Shown here in pieces: positions 50,765 to 60,846 of a DNA stretch of 64,000 bases; position 1 is the first letter of the stretch; the number at the start of each line of letters is the position of its first letter. Location of the stretch: assembly GCF_028462125.1 (NCBI RefSeq), contig NZ_CP115467.1, forward strand, positions 1-64,000, read 5' to 3'. The position numbers and the translations under genes were made by a program. This DNA comes from Leptospira sp. GIMC2001 (lineage in GTDB: Bacteria > Spirochaetota > Leptospiria > Leptospirales > Leptospiraceae). The notes beneath the pieces were generated by a model, which was not told the origin of the DNA, did no database searches, and worked only from the letters and a program-made list of their open reading frames with translations.

Positions 50765-53251
50765 CTATTCTTTAGCAAAGCTAAATTCTGTTTCTTCACC
50801 CAACTCGCTGGTTGTGTCAAAACGTACGTTTGCATTTCCAGCAATTGTTGATAGATCCAATTGCAGTCCTTTGGTTCTGATACCACTGCTACCTTGGCTC
50901 CATGTTCCCTTGAATTGTTTAGCTGTCTTATCATTGATTTTTAAAATTGCACTAAATTCTTGATTCTGTCCTGTTACTTCTAAGCTTAAATTTAACGGAC
51001 CAGAAGTTGGATGCCAGTAATAGCCTGCCCATCTGCCCAACAGGTCGTTTGGAATTGGTTCAAGATTTACAGCTCTTTTCTTAACAAGGGTAGGGGGCTC
51101 ATTCCAAAAAGCAGTTGTTATATTGGAGTCTTTGGATTCTGATCCGAATTCTGACTTGGAGCGTACGGAGTAGAAGAAAAGATCTCCAGATTTTCCTGGG
51201 AATTTTTCTGTAAAATTTGTTTTTGAAGCTGGAACATTTGCAACAAATTTGTATTCCGAGTTTTTGGAATCTGAGTTTGCTAGTTTTCTAAAAATATAGT
51301 ATTCGTGTGCGTCTTTGACAGGTTCCCAACTTAAATTAACGAGTTGAGATGTGGACTGAAAGTTTGAGGTTAATTTTGTTGGAGGGGCAAGTGCAACACC
51401 TGCGGATTTATTTTTTAGATCCGATTCGATTCTGCCGATTGCGAATTCACTTTGATCTGAATACCCCAAATTGTTGTATGCGTAAGCCGTGTAGTAAAAA
51501 TACTTTCCGTCCAATACTTTTGGGTCTTTATCTTCATAGAATGGTTTTTTTGTTTGGAATTCTCCATCTACGACATTGTCTTCATTGAAGCGAAAAAGAA
51601 GATATCCAGAAGCACCCGGTGATTCATCCCAACTAACTACAATTTTGTCAGAATGCTTACCATCTGTAGCAGTTATAGAATAAATTGCATCTGGAATTTT
51701 CTGATCAGACCCAATATCAATTCCAAAGCTATCACTCCAGTCTCCATTTTTTTTTCTTCCTTTAGCAGCACTGATTCTATAAACATTTGTAGAGCTCTGA
51801 CTTGGGGATCGATCTATATATTCAGCAGTATTGACCTGAGCAATATTTTTCCATTTGTTGGATGCTGTAGCTTTGGACACAATGTAACCAGTCGCGCCAC
51901 TTACTTCTGACCAAGTTAAATGAATTCTAGAAGATTTTTTTTCTGTAAATGCAGTTCCTTTTATACCAACTACTTTTTCTAATTTCCCTGAAGCTTGACT
52001 AGGTGCATTTGTAAATCCTTCAATTTGATTGGACCAAGATGATCGGGCAATTTTGGATATGGCAACGATTCTATAGAGAAAGGTACTTTTGCTCGATACA
52101 GTATTGTCTGTGAAAGTAGGTGAATCAGAATAAGCAAGGTCAATAAAATCGGTTTTCGGATCCTTTCTTTGGATTTGATAGGTAATCGCGCCTTCGCTCG
52201 CAGTCCATGTAAGAATGATTTTATCTGAAAATTCGCCTCTGGACGCAGATAGATCGTTAGGCGGAAGTAAAGGTTTCTCAACTGTGGGAACTACAGTTGT
52301 GTTAGAATTGGATATAAATGGTTCTTGTTCGATCATGGAATATGCTTCTTGTCCGACTTTTGCAAGCATAGAATAGGATATCCAACCAAATCCTTTATCG
52401 CCCCAATTCGTTCCCCAAGAATTCTGAAATTTGAAAGCTCCCTTCTTGCCTGACTTCGAAGTTTTATTATCATCATAGCCAACGATCACCATACCGTGGC
52501 CTCCATAACTTTGTCCGCCATTGCTATCGTAGACTTCAGAACCTTTCAATTTGTAGAATTCATCATCGATTATGATCCCGAATAAAACAACATTATTGTC
52601 AGCTAATACATATTTGATGTCATCTGGTTTTTTGTGATTGAGTCTTGTATAGGATTTGATTCTGTGCGCAAGTGCTTCTTCTTTGGCTGCAGCTGATGGT
52701 TGCTTTCTATAATCTGTTTCCGTATATGGTGTGCTACTCCAAGATGCTACACCACTCTTTTGTAAAAAATCTAAAGTTTTATAATAATAAAGCCCAGCAT
52801 CTTTTCCACCGTTTTGTTGGTTATAGATAAACGCTGGAGAAAAAACATTCTTTCCGGAACCACCAGAGAATGGAGGGTCGTAGTCTGGAATTTTACCGGT
52901 ATTCTTTGCAAGATAGGACTTCATTGAATATCCAGTCGCCCATGCGATGCAGCTATTCTGTCTTCCTTGGTTACCGACAGGAGGCATCTGCGAAGATAGA
53001 TCTTTCGATGAGGGCAAAGAATCCAAGCTACGGAAACTTCTTGATAATGGGATTGCATCTTGGATTTCTTTATTGCTAGGAATATAACCACATAAATAGG
53101 TTCCAGGCTTACATTCTGGAGATCTAACTGAGCTTGGATCAAATTCTTGAGCTATAAGTGTTGAGTATGTTGGAATAATGATAGCAACTAAGGATAAGAA
53201 TGTTACAATAAATGATCTAACGATTGGTTTTTTTACGAAATCTTTTTTCAT
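50765..53251 (-). CDS. Secreted papain-like (C1A) cysteine protease with FN3 domains
   Basis: The 828-residue protein has a signal peptide (about 1-34) and a C1A domain (about 85-320), four FN3-like modules and a beta-rich tail. The oxyanion Gln95, catalytic Cys101 (NQGRQNSCIAWATGY), His252 (GGHGMVIVGYDD) and Asn277 (FQNSWGTNWG) are intact. It is the catalytically complete counterpart of the pseudopeptidase at 27508. The ATG overlaps the stop of the small exported protein at 53248. Likely substrates are extracellular or envelope proteins. Confidence 0.88.
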   Translation of the reverse strand: MKKDFVKKPIVRSFIVTFLSLVAIIIPTYSTLIAQEFDPSSVRSPECKPGTYLCGYIPSNKEIQDAIPLSRSFRSLDSLPSSKDLSSQMPPVGNQGRQNSCIAWATGYSMKSYLAKNTGKIPDYDPPFSGGSGKNVFSPAFIYNQQNGGKDAGLYYYKTLDFLQKSGVASWSSTPYTETDYRKQPSAAAKEEALAHRIKSYTRLNHKKPDDIKYVLADNNVVLFGIIIDDEFYKLKGSEVYDSNGGQSYGGHGMVIVGYDDNKTSKSGKKGAFKFQNSWGTNWGDKGFGWISYSMLAKVGQEAYSMIEQEPFISNSNTTVVPTVEKPLLPPNDLSASRGEFSDKIILTWTASEGAITYQIQRKDPKTDFIDLAYSDSPTFTDNTVSSKSTFLYRIVAISKIARSSWSNQIEGFTNAPSQASGKLEKVVGIKGTAFTEKKSSRIHLTWSEVSGATGYIVSKATASNKWKNIAQVNTAEYIDRSPSQSSTNVYRISAAKGRKKNGDWSDSFGIDIGSDQKIPDAIYSITATDGKHSDKIVVSWDESPGASGYLLFRFNEDNVVDGEFQTKKPFYEDKDPKVLDGKYFYYTAYAYNNLGYSDQSEFAIGRIESDLKNKSAGVALAPPTKLTSNFQSTSQLVNLSWEPVKDAHEYYIFRKLANSDSKNSEYKFVANVPASKTNFTEKFPGKSGDLFFYSVRSKSEFGSESKDSNITTAFWNEPPTLVKKRAVNLEPIPNDLLGRWAGYYWHPTSGPLNLSLEVTGQNQEFSAILKINDKTAKQFKGTWSQGSSGIRTKGLQLDLSTIAGNANVRFDTTSELGEETEFSFAKE

Positions 53252-53772
53252 GGTTTTATTTCCTTTAAAATTCTTATAATCTCTTTCTTATTTTTATTTT
53301 CTTTTTTGTCTATATCTTGCAGTAAATAATAGAATTGTTTCTTCTGATTCCCAATTTTGTAGGATATGGAATTATAACTGACACCTAGGATTCTTACCTC
53401 AGGTAATTTTTCATTTTCCATCAAATGAATATTATTCTTTAATAATTTTGTCACTATTTGTAAATATTCTTTTTCTGTGATTCTCTTCCGCTGGGGCTCT
53501 GAGATATGATCACCTTTTGATTCAGATCGATAAATAAAAAAACCTTCTCTAATCGCTTGAATATAAATTTTAAATGAATAATGAAACTCTGGAGAAACGG
53601 GACCCGATGTTTCTTCTAACTCGATATGGAGAGTTCTCCATTTATTCTCATTATTTTTTAGAATATCCAAAGGAAATTTTCTTGCAGGAGTTGCAATTGC
53701 AGTTGAAAAGCAAAAAATTGATAAAAGACAAATAAGATATTGCAAATGATTCCAATTTAAGAATATATCCAT
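53248..53772 (-). CDS. Small exported protein coupled to the protease
   Basis: ATG at 53772 gives 174 residues with a signal peptide (LICLLSIFCFSTAIA). The mature part is beta-rich (SGPVSPEFHYSFKIYIQAI, SYNSISYKIGNQKKQFYYLL). Its stop overlaps the protease ATG. A protease-specific inhibitor or chaperone is an attractive role but unproven. No similarity to chagasin was seen. Confidence 0.55.
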   Translation of the reverse strand: MDIFLNWNHLQYLICLLSIFCFSTAIATPARKFPLDILKNNENKWRTLHIELEETSGPVSPEFHYSFKIYIQAIREGFFIYRSESKGDHISEPQRKRITEKEYLQIVTKLLKNNIHLMENEKLPEVRILGVSYNSISYKIGNQKKQFYYLLQDIDKKENKNKKEIIRILKEIKP

Positions 53773-53807
53773 AGATTTTAAATTAAATCGTTGTAGTAGG
53801 AGCACAT

Positions 53808-54254
53808 TTATAATTTGCCCAGTTGGCTTGATGCCAATTGCATCAATTGATCAACTCGATCACGATGCTTCCCAATTAATTTTGGAGTTTTTAGAATTTC
53901 CGTGAGATCACTAATTGCAGATTTATAGGAAGTTTGTTTGTAATCTTTCTTATGACTCACCTTAAGATTTATTTCGTCACCTTTATATCCAGTCTCTCCA
54001 CCAGCTTCTAAGATGATATATTCGGATCTATCAATGATTGCGAAAACTTTTGCTTGCTCTCCGTCCGATGGTTTCCAAAAATGCAGTGCCCCATCTAGGT
54101 AACGAATTTTATTTCTATAAATATCAGTATTTGTAGATTTTTGTACACAAGATTTGAAAGAATCACAATTGGTTGGAATTGTGATTGTTCGCTCTGCAGC
54201 TGCGCAATGAATCCATGAAAGAATTAAACCGATGACAAAAATTTTTTGTAGCAT
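53808..54254 (-). CDS. Small exported protein, first gene of the protease operon
   Basis: A signal peptide (IFVIGLILSWIHCAAA) precedes a mature part with Cys (NCDSFKSCVQKS) and LDGALHFWKPSDGEQAK. It ends 35 bases before the next gene. No family recognised. Confidence 0.5.
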   Translation of the reverse strand: MLQKIFVIGLILSWIHCAAAERTITIPTNCDSFKSCVQKSTNTDIYRNKIRYLDGALHFWKPSDGEQAKVFAIIDRSEYIILEAGGETGYKGDEINLKVSHKKDYKQTSYKSAISDLTEILKTPKLIGKHRDRVDQLMQLASSQLGKL

Positions 54255-54364
54255 GGGATTGAAGTTAAAAAGTTATCCATCAGATATCAAGTAATTTTCT
54301 GGTCTCGAAAATGAGTTTGCTGTTTTAATATTGATTTTAAATAGGTTTCTTCTATTTTTAGACA

Positions 54365-55168
54365 ATGAGAATTGATTATTGGAAAGGTAAGACTGTCATC
54401 ATCACCGGTGCATCGAGTGGGATCGGGGAAGCAATCTATCATAGATTGGATGGAGTTGTTTCAAAAATTTATTTAGTATCAAGAAAGCCAGGTAAGCTAC
54501 TTTCTAATTCTTCTACATCAACGATCATTCCGATAGTTTGCGATCTCTCCAAGCAAGATGATGTCGAAAAAGTTATATCAAAAGTTTCCAAATTAGAAAA
54601 AAACTCAGGAATAGATGTTCTATTCAATAACGCAGGAATCACTGCTCACGGAAGATTTGATTCAACAGAAATGTCTGTTTTTCGTAAGACATTTGAGACG
54701 AATTTTTTTGGTCCACTTCGTTTAGCTCAAGGTTTAATGCCATTGATTTTATATAAAAAAGGTGCAGTCGTGTCTACGTCTACTGTGTCCGGATTGTATG
54801 GAGTTCCTGGACGTGCGGCTTATTCGTCATCTAAAGCCGCATTGCATTCTGCAATGGAAGCTATGAGAATAGAAATGATGAAGACTGGAGTTCGATCTAT
54901 AATTGTATGTCCTCCCTACACACGAACCAATCTCCGAACATCGGGCTTGGATTCAAGTGGCAAACGATTGTCTGAAGAGCAGGCAGAAGGTAAAATCAAA
55001 ACTGCAGATGAAGTTGCTTTAGCAATTATTAATTCTGTAGAAAATCCAAATTCTAGATTGGTAACCTTTGATAAATCGGGATTTGCAATGAAGCTGCTAC
55101 GATTGTTTTCTCCAAGATTACTTGAATCGATTATGTATAAAAAATTATACAAAGATTTTAGTAATTAA
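54365..55168 (+). CDS. Short-chain dehydrogenase/reductase
   Basis: This classical SDR has the nucleotide-binding TGASSGIGEAIYHRL at the N-terminus, NNAGITAHGRF, and the catalytic YSSSKAA. The length of 267 residues is normal. The C-terminal helix (MKLLRLFSPRLLESIMYKKL) is like that of membrane-associated DHRS-type SDRs. Substrate unknown. The gene stands alone. Confidence 0.88.
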   Translation: MRIDYWKGKTVIITGASSGIGEAIYHRLDGVVSKIYLVSRKPGKLLSNSSTSTIIPIVCDLSKQDDVEKVISKVSKLEKNSGIDVLFNNAGITAHGRFDSTEMSVFRKTFETNFFGPLRLAQGLMPLILYKKGAVVSTSTVSGLYGVPGRAAYSSSKAALHSAMEAMRIEMMKTGVRSIIVCPPYTRTNLRTSGLDSSGKRLSEEQAEGKIKTADEVALAIINSVENPNSRLVTFDKSGFAMKLLRLFSPRLLESIMYKKLYKDFSN

Positions 55169-55221
55169 ATCTTAAATATAAATAATTATTTGATCTATTT
55201 AGAATATTCGATCAATCAAAT

Positions 55222-56871
55222 CTACTTCTTAATTTCAACGAATTGTGGAGTTAGAGAGTTCCCAATAAATTTAGGTCCATAATTGCCTTCACGACCATTA
55301 TGACTTCTATCTATGCGAGGTCTTTCGTAGGTAAAATGCTGTTCGATATTGAGTTTAAACGGTGCATTTCTTGGGCTTATACCAAATTGCTTAAGTCGAA
55401 GATAATCGGTTTTCTTCTGAGGATGTTTGCCAATGCGACCATTGAATCCTAAGAAAAAAGCGACCTTTTCATCAACTTTATGATGACCATCTGGGTCTTC
55501 AAACGAAGTTTTGTTGATCCAACCAGGCTCTTCCCATAATACCAACTTATCGATGTTACGGATAACTTTATCAGACAAATTCACATATTCACCCAATTCC
55601 GGGCTTGCTCCAATCAATACACGGCTTAGATTCGATTTGGATAGATTAGATGGGATAATGACTTTGATATCAGCACTAGCATTCGGGAATATATCTCGAG
55701 GATCTGCAAGTGCATTGAAAAATGCATTACCGGCCTCTAATTTGACTTCATAGTCTCCGTAAGCTGAGGTAGGATTCCCGCCATCGGATTTACGACCTGA
55801 GCCTATATATAAGATAGGATGGTGATTCACAGAATTGATATTTTTCCATTCAGTATCGAGCATAATATGATCATGTCCAGTTACCATTAGCCTTAATGGA
55901 TTTCCTTTAGGATCGCATAACACAGAATAGGATTCTAAATCACCCTGATGCACATTGCCCATAGGACTTGGCCCATGATTGTAGTCATACCAGAACCAAT
56001 AAGAGACAACGATTCTTCCATCTCCCTGTTCATACCAATAATTGCTATCATCACGATAACCTGGTAAAGCCTCTGCTTGAGTACCTGACACAGTGGTATT
56101 CGCATATCTTGCATGGACATAAATATGTGTAGGATCCGATTCGATTTTGTAATTTTCGAGATCTTCTCTTTCCGGGAGGATCATATACGGTAAAACATTA
56201 TGCTCATATCGTGTGATTGGTTTACCGTCAGCAGCAAGCAATGGAGTTGTATCGGACAGGCTAAACTTATTGTAGTATTTTTCTATATTTGTTGGAATTT
56301 CTTTTTTGTCACGACTGAGAATAATGATCGGAGCAAATTTCTGAGCAAGTTCCATTTGTTTTTTGTCGGGGATCATATTTTCTTGCGATCTAAAAACAAA
56401 ATCATGCCTGAAAGTAATTATTTCCCCTTTTGCAAAACTAAACCAATTAGGATTGTATCCGGGAGAAAACATCCCACTAACTGTGCTTAGGTCAAGAAGC
56501 TCAACATAGGCATGAGTCCAATCCGAAGGAACATCTAGATCGATTTTGTATTCGGCTGCTTTGAACTCGAGAATCTTTTCAACAAAGCTACTCATGCATT
56601 CGGGATATTCGCGTAGTGCTACACGAGGAGAATAATTCTCATCCCAATCCTTGCAAGAATATGCACGTGCGCGAATGCGAAAGGGTGGAGTGAGGAGGGA
56701 AGGGATCTTCTGGATTGAACCACGAAATTCTAAACGAATGTCTGTCGCAGGTAAAACAATCGGATCTTGTGCTGTGCTGGACAACTGGCAACTGAAATAC
56801 TGCAGGAATATTATTAAATAACTGAATATTCTAAGTTTACGAAATGGAAAAAATTCTAGCTTGTCCCTCAT
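55222..56871 (-). CDS. Vps62-like secreted lipoprotein
   Basis: The protein of 549 residues has a lipoprotein-like signal (YLIIFLQYFSC). The core (about 265-400) has VVSYWFWYDYNHGPSP, HQGDLESYSVLCDPKG and HPILYIGSGRKSDGGN. These resemble the Vps62 / NPP1-like beta-sandwich family with an H-E/D-W-type metal site. Function unknown. Confidence 0.55.
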   Translation of the reverse strand: MRDKLEFFPFRKLRIFSYLIIFLQYFSCQLSSTAQDPIVLPATDIRLEFRGSIQKIPSLLTPPFRIRARAYSCKDWDENYSPRVALREYPECMSSFVEKILEFKAAEYKIDLDVPSDWTHAYVELLDLSTVSGMFSPGYNPNWFSFAKGEIITFRHDFVFRSQENMIPDKKQMELAQKFAPIIILSRDKKEIPTNIEKYYNKFSLSDTTPLLAADGKPITRYEHNVLPYMILPEREDLENYKIESDPTHIYVHARYANTTVSGTQAEALPGYRDDSNYWYEQGDGRIVVSYWFWYDYNHGPSPMGNVHQGDLESYSVLCDPKGNPLRLMVTGHDHIMLDTEWKNINSVNHHPILYIGSGRKSDGGNPTSAYGDYEVKLEAGNAFFNALADPRDIFPNASADIKVIIPSNLSKSNLSRVLIGASPELGEYVNLSDKVIRNIDKLVLWEEPGWINKTSFEDPDGHHKVDEKVAFFLGFNGRIGKHPQKKTDYLRLKQFGISPRNAPFKLNIEQHFTYERPRIDRSHNGREGNYGPKFIGNSLTPQFVEIKK

Positions 56872-56933
56872 TGACTCCTTACCAGAATCTTACCAGCAAA
56901 GTTGAGGGGCAAGTTTTTTCTCTAAAATTTACA

Positions 56934-56967
56934 AATGAGACGAAAATTCTACAATTATTGTCTCATT
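56934..56967. repeat. Inverted repeat in the gap before the Vps62-like gene
   Basis: AATGAGAC (56934-56941) and GTCTCATT (56960-56967) are complementary with an 18-base spacer, between two minus-strand genes. It could be an operator for the Vps62-like gene. Confidence 0.3.
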
Positions 56968-56980
56968 GAGCGAATTGATC

Positions 56981-57262
56981 TCAATCTACACTGATTTTTT
57001 TCTGAGAATTTCCGTTCCCATCTAAGCATTTATCTTTACCAGATTGACATGAACCAGAATAACCAGTGATATTTCCACAATCTGATTTTTGTGCCTTTTT
57101 GCATGCCGCCATTGCTTGACCACGTGCTTTGTTGTCGTTTCCAGGAACACATACTTTAACGTCTTTTGCTTTGTTGAAACTAAAACATTTCGCAGATAAA
57201 CTTGTAGTAGTGGTTATTGATGCGAAAAGAAATATTATCGTTATTGCCAAATTTTTTTTCAT
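56981..57262 (-). CDS. Small secreted protein with six cysteines
   Basis: ATG at 57262 gives 93 residues with a signal peptide ending LSAKC or just before. The mature part has six Cys residues (KCFSF, VCVPG, ACKKAQ, DCGN, SCQSG, KCLDG), enough for three disulfides. An AAC-repeat-like small secreted family of unknown role. The remaining part is Gly/Asn/Lys-rich. Confidence 0.55.
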   Translation of the reverse strand: MKKNLAITIIFLFASITTTTSLSAKCFSFNKAKDVKVCVPGNDNKARGQAMAACKKAQKSDCGNITGYSGSCQSGKDKCLDGNGNSQKKISVD

Positions 57263-57319
57263 AGTAAAAAGAAATAAATTGATTAGAGCGTAATTTGTCA
57301 ATAAAAAGTTAATATGATT

Positions 57320-59056
57320 TCAGACCTTTAATAGTAAAGTTTTAGCATATTCACTAGGAGACATTTCTTCTAGTGATTGAAAAGCTCTATTGAAGGCTGA
57401 TCTTGATCCAAAACCAGAATCATATGCTACGCGTAGAAGATTTGTGTTAGGATTTTTTTGAATCAGCTTCTTTGCTTCAGCTATGCGATATTCTGTGATC
57501 AAGTTCCAAAAATTTGTTTGGAGTTCCTTATTTATAACAGCTGATAATTGGTCTGTTCGTAGTCCAAGCGAATTCGCGAGATTATAAATTGAAAATTTCT
57601 CATCCAAATACGGCTTTTCATTTTCCAGTAGATAGATAATATCTTTCATTATCTGGTGGATATCGATTTTGCTTGTTCTTTTGTTATAAGAAAGACTATA
57701 ATTAACATTTTTTCCATCAATTAATTCTTGTTGATTCGGTATTGCACTTTCAATAGTAGACGGAATTTCTTGAACTCCGTTATTATTTATTATATTGTTC
57801 TCAACTTCCAATTCCTTCAATTTTGAAAGCAGGTTTGATCTTTCCTTTTGTGAACTCAAATGTCGATAATAGGACGCAAATCCTATCAGTATAAATTCAA
57901 TCATAAAACCAATATGGAAACCACTGTATAATATAGTATTAAAAGGAATAACTCGATTGTACATTAAATATTGGAGTATTAGAAATATGTAAACGACCAC
58001 CCATCCGGAACCGAAAATTACGACCCAATATCTTTTGTATCGAATATTCATAGCAATTCCGAATATCATGTAACTGTACATCGTTAGTAGAACGATTATA
58101 TAAATATTTGTAATATAAAGATTGGATATTTCTGTAAAAGAAATTGGGATACATAAGATAAGAACGATTGTTATCAAATTGCCAACAGCAGCGTATTTTT
58201 CTTCTAGCACATAAAATTTTAGAAAATCCTTTATATACAGTGAGAAAAAAATTCCGAATAAATTGACACTTAAATACACCAACTCTCTTCGGAAAGCTGG
58301 CGTTTCCGGTAGAAGTATTCTGAATCCTTCGTTAATAAGTGCAAATGGATAAAAGAATCCAAAAAATAAAGATAGAACTAAAAAGACTCGTAATTTCCAA
58401 CTAAGATAAATATTGAATATTAATTGATACAAAATGTAAACAATTGTTATGCATAAAAAAAATAAATTTGCAGACTCTCTGCTTGAAACAAATTTCCCAA
58501 ATTCTAACTCACCCATTATTTGTATTGGCAGTCCGATATGAGTATCAGTATTAATTTGAATAAATAGATCAACTTTTTCACTATGAACTAGATCTAGTTC
58601 GAGATAGGGAAATGAAACCAATCTATCTTCAGGAAAAATTCTCTCTGATCCCATAGATATTTTTTCGGTTTTATTATTTTTAATTATATAGAAGTCCACG
58701 TAATTCAATCGATTGAAAGGTAATAGGAAATAGAATTTATTGACAGGGCTTAAGTTTTGGATATTTGTTCTTATCCAGATTGGATGAGATTGAAATCCTA
58801 AATCGAAAACTGGACGGTTGGACGAGATCCAAGGAATAGATTCATTTTGTATGTTTGAGATAGAATACTCTTCATTCTGATCAATAAAATATTGCAAGCA
58901 TTCAGTAATAATAATATTATTACCAGATTTTAAAATTATGGAATATTTAAATATTGATTTATTATAATTGCATTCATGAGACTCATTGGGATTTGCATGA
59001 ATTGTAGCCAATCCCAATATTGAGTAAAGAATAAAGCTTATAAGGAGGAACCTCAT
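57320..59056 (-). CDS. 7TM-DISM sensor fused to an AraC-type DNA-binding domain
   Basis: The protein of 578 residues has a signal peptide (1-21) and an extracellular DISMED2-like domain (about 30-185, FDLGFQSHPIWIRTNIQN). Seven transmembrane helices (about 193-400) and a coiled linker follow. The C-terminal AraC domain (about 480-578) has FSIYNLANSLGLRTDQLS and LLRVAYDSGFGSRSAFNRAF. Usual 7TMR-DISM proteins end in kinase or cyclase domains, so a DNA-binding tail would sense outside and regulate at the membrane. Candidate targets include the Cys-rich gene downstream. Confidence 0.85.
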   Translation of the reverse strand: MRFLLISFILYSILGLATIHANPNESHECNYNKSIFKYSIILKSGNNIIITECLQYFIDQNEEYSISNIQNESIPWISSNRPVFDLGFQSHPIWIRTNIQNLSPVNKFYFLLPFNRLNYVDFYIIKNNKTEKISMGSERIFPEDRLVSFPYLELDLVHSEKVDLFIQINTDTHIGLPIQIMGELEFGKFVSSRESANLFFLCITIVYILYQLIFNIYLSWKLRVFLVLSLFFGFFYPFALINEGFRILLPETPAFRRELVYLSVNLFGIFFSLYIKDFLKFYVLEEKYAAVGNLITIVLILCIPISFTEISNLYITNIYIIVLLTMYSYMIFGIAMNIRYKRYWVVIFGSGWVVVYIFLILQYLMYNRVIPFNTILYSGFHIGFMIEFILIGFASYYRHLSSQKERSNLLSKLKELEVENNIINNNGVQEIPSTIESAIPNQQELIDGKNVNYSLSYNKRTSKIDIHQIMKDIIYLLENEKPYLDEKFSIYNLANSLGLRTDQLSAVINKELQTNFWNLITEYRIAEAKKLIQKNPNTNLLRVAYDSGFGSRSAFNRAFQSLEEMSPSEYAKTLLLKV

Positions 59057-59137
59057 CTTTTTGATGACAAAATATCAAAAGCTGAGGTCAGGTCACTTAC
59101 AATTTTTTAAACATTTCTTATAGATAGAAAGTATTTT

Positions 59138-60634
59138 TTATTTCTGTACAGCGGTGGTTATAAATCCAGCAGTCTGTTCAGTTGTTTTTGGTTCATCTTG
59201 GAAGGCTTTATCAGATCCACCAGCAAAAATCACAGAGCCCGAATCACTATATGTTACATTTGTAAAGGAAGTCACCGTGTTTGCAGTACCAATAAATTCT
59301 TTGTTCGCTAATGTTCCTTCCTTATTCACTTCCAAAATGAAGGCGTCTCTGGTTCCAATAAGAGCCGTATCTCCGAAAGGTAATGCGGTGTTACCAACAA
59401 AGCGAAAGTTTTGAGAGCGCGGATTTAAACTTACTTCAGGAACAGAATTAAAATTTACACCAGAAAAACCAATGGTTTTTGTAAAAGCAATACTTCCATT
59501 ATTTATAGCTAACTTAGAGATCCCGATATCTGTATTACCGATTTTGGCATAGCTTCCAGTAGTCGTACCGTTGGGGAATGCCATAAAAAGATCCGATCCA
59601 TCTAGAATTAATTTGTTAGTAGAATCTTTATCAGATTGAATTTCCACAGCCCATTGTCTAGATGCTAACGTAGGATCTAATTTCATTACGAAATAGGATG
59701 TTTTATTGGTTGTAGAAATTCCAGATCCTGTTTCTACAACGTCAAAAATGCTTGGGTCTGCAACTGTACTAAACCTTCCTGAAACAAAGACATTGTTCGC
59801 TGAATCAACGGCTATAGAATATGCCTGGATACCAGCGGAGGTTGTATCTGTATAAATCATTCTTGTGTTCTTTGGATCTCCTGTTGCTTTGTCTAAACGC
59901 ATGATGTATCCAGCTGACCTTCCAGCAACATAAGTCGCTCCATTCAATGCATGCTGGGCATTCCCAGCTACCAAAATGTCGTCATTGTTATCAACATGAA
60001 CTGAAAATGCTTGGGTGGATTGCGAGTTTGTTGTTGACCCATATCGTTTGGTCCATAATTTATTGCCATTGGGATCGAATTTAACAATCACAATATTGTC
60101 AGAGTCGTTCGTAGCTGTTGTTCCATCGAAAGCCAAATTGTTTGATAACTGTATTACAGCTATTAAATTTGCTTGCGAATCTACGACCTGACTGCGGAAA
60201 AGTACTCCATTTGAAGCACCAGATAGAATTTCTTTTCGCCATTCAAGATTTCCTGACAAGTCATACTTCCCAAAAATCAGAGAGATATTATTTGATGATT
60301 CACTGGAATTTTCAAAACTTCCTCTTCCAGATCCGACAAAATAAATCGCATTGTTTCGAAAAGTAGCATAAGGGAAGCCGGCATAATTTGTTGATTCTTG
60401 GAACCGAGTCCAAGCGGGTAAACTTCCAGATCCTCGAAGAGCGAGCGCTAGTGCTGCGCACTCAAGTGGAGCTGCACCTGTTTTGTTTTTCTTCTGAAGA
60501 ATTTTTTCTTCCCACCAATTCCTATCTTGCTCATTCAAAGCACCTAAGCAGGGAACACCAGCAAGTGAGTTTTCCGAATTGCAGTTACCAACTGCTGCCA
60601 TCATCATTAATAATAAAAGAACCCATCGAATCAT
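59138..60634 (-). CDS. Beta-propeller (SBBP-type) lipoprotein
   Basis: ATG at 60634 with GGAGAG upstream gives 498 residues with a lipobox in MMMAAVGNC. The body has repeated blades of the form VKFDPNGNKLWTKRYG, AFSVHVDNNDDILVAG and YSIAVDSANNVFVSGRF, typical of the SBBP/seven-bladed family. It is probably surface-anchored. Ligand unknown. Confidence 0.75.
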   Translation of the reverse strand: MIRWVLLLLMMMAAVGNCNSENSLAGVPCLGALNEQDRNWWEEKILQKKNKTGAAPLECAALALALRGSGSLPAWTRFQESTNYAGFPYATFRNNAIYFVGSGRGSFENSSESSNNISLIFGKYDLSGNLEWRKEILSGASNGVLFRSQVVDSQANLIAVIQLSNNLAFDGTTATNDSDNIVIVKFDPNGNKLWTKRYGSTTNSQSTQAFSVHVDNNDDILVAGNAQHALNGATYVAGRSAGYIMRLDKATGDPKNTRMIYTDTTSAGIQAYSIAVDSANNVFVSGRFSTVADPSIFDVVETGSGISTTNKTSYFVMKLDPTLASRQWAVEIQSDKDSTNKLILDGSDLFMAFPNGTTTGSYAKIGNTDIGISKLAINNGSIAFTKTIGFSGVNFNSVPEVSLNPRSQNFRFVGNTALPFGDTALIGTRDAFILEVNKEGTLANKEFIGTANTVTSFTNVTYSDSGSVIFAGGSDKAFQDEPKTTEQTAGFITTAVQK

Positions 60635-60689
60635 GAATCTCTCCAAATTGAATTTGAACTTATCATAATCTAGAAACTTTGCTTTGTCG

Positions 60690-60709
60690 TCCCAGTTCAT
60701 GAACTGGGA
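60690..60709. promoter_or_regulatory. 20-bp perfect palindrome in a divergent promoter region
   Basis: TCCCAGTTCATGAACTGGGA is self-complementary. It lies 55 bases before the beta-propeller start and 138 bases before the TPM-like gene on the other strand. The dyad is a candidate operator for a nearby regulator, for instance one of the AraC proteins. Confidence 0.45.
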
Positions 60710-60846
60710 ACTCAATTTTCCCTATATCTAACTAATCCCGAACTTTAAGAATAAACAACTTTTCGAATTTTCGAGTATTCTTATGAAGTCTTTAATCTTA
60801 TTATTCTAGTTGTATATTTTCAATTGTTCCATAAATATTGGTTTGG

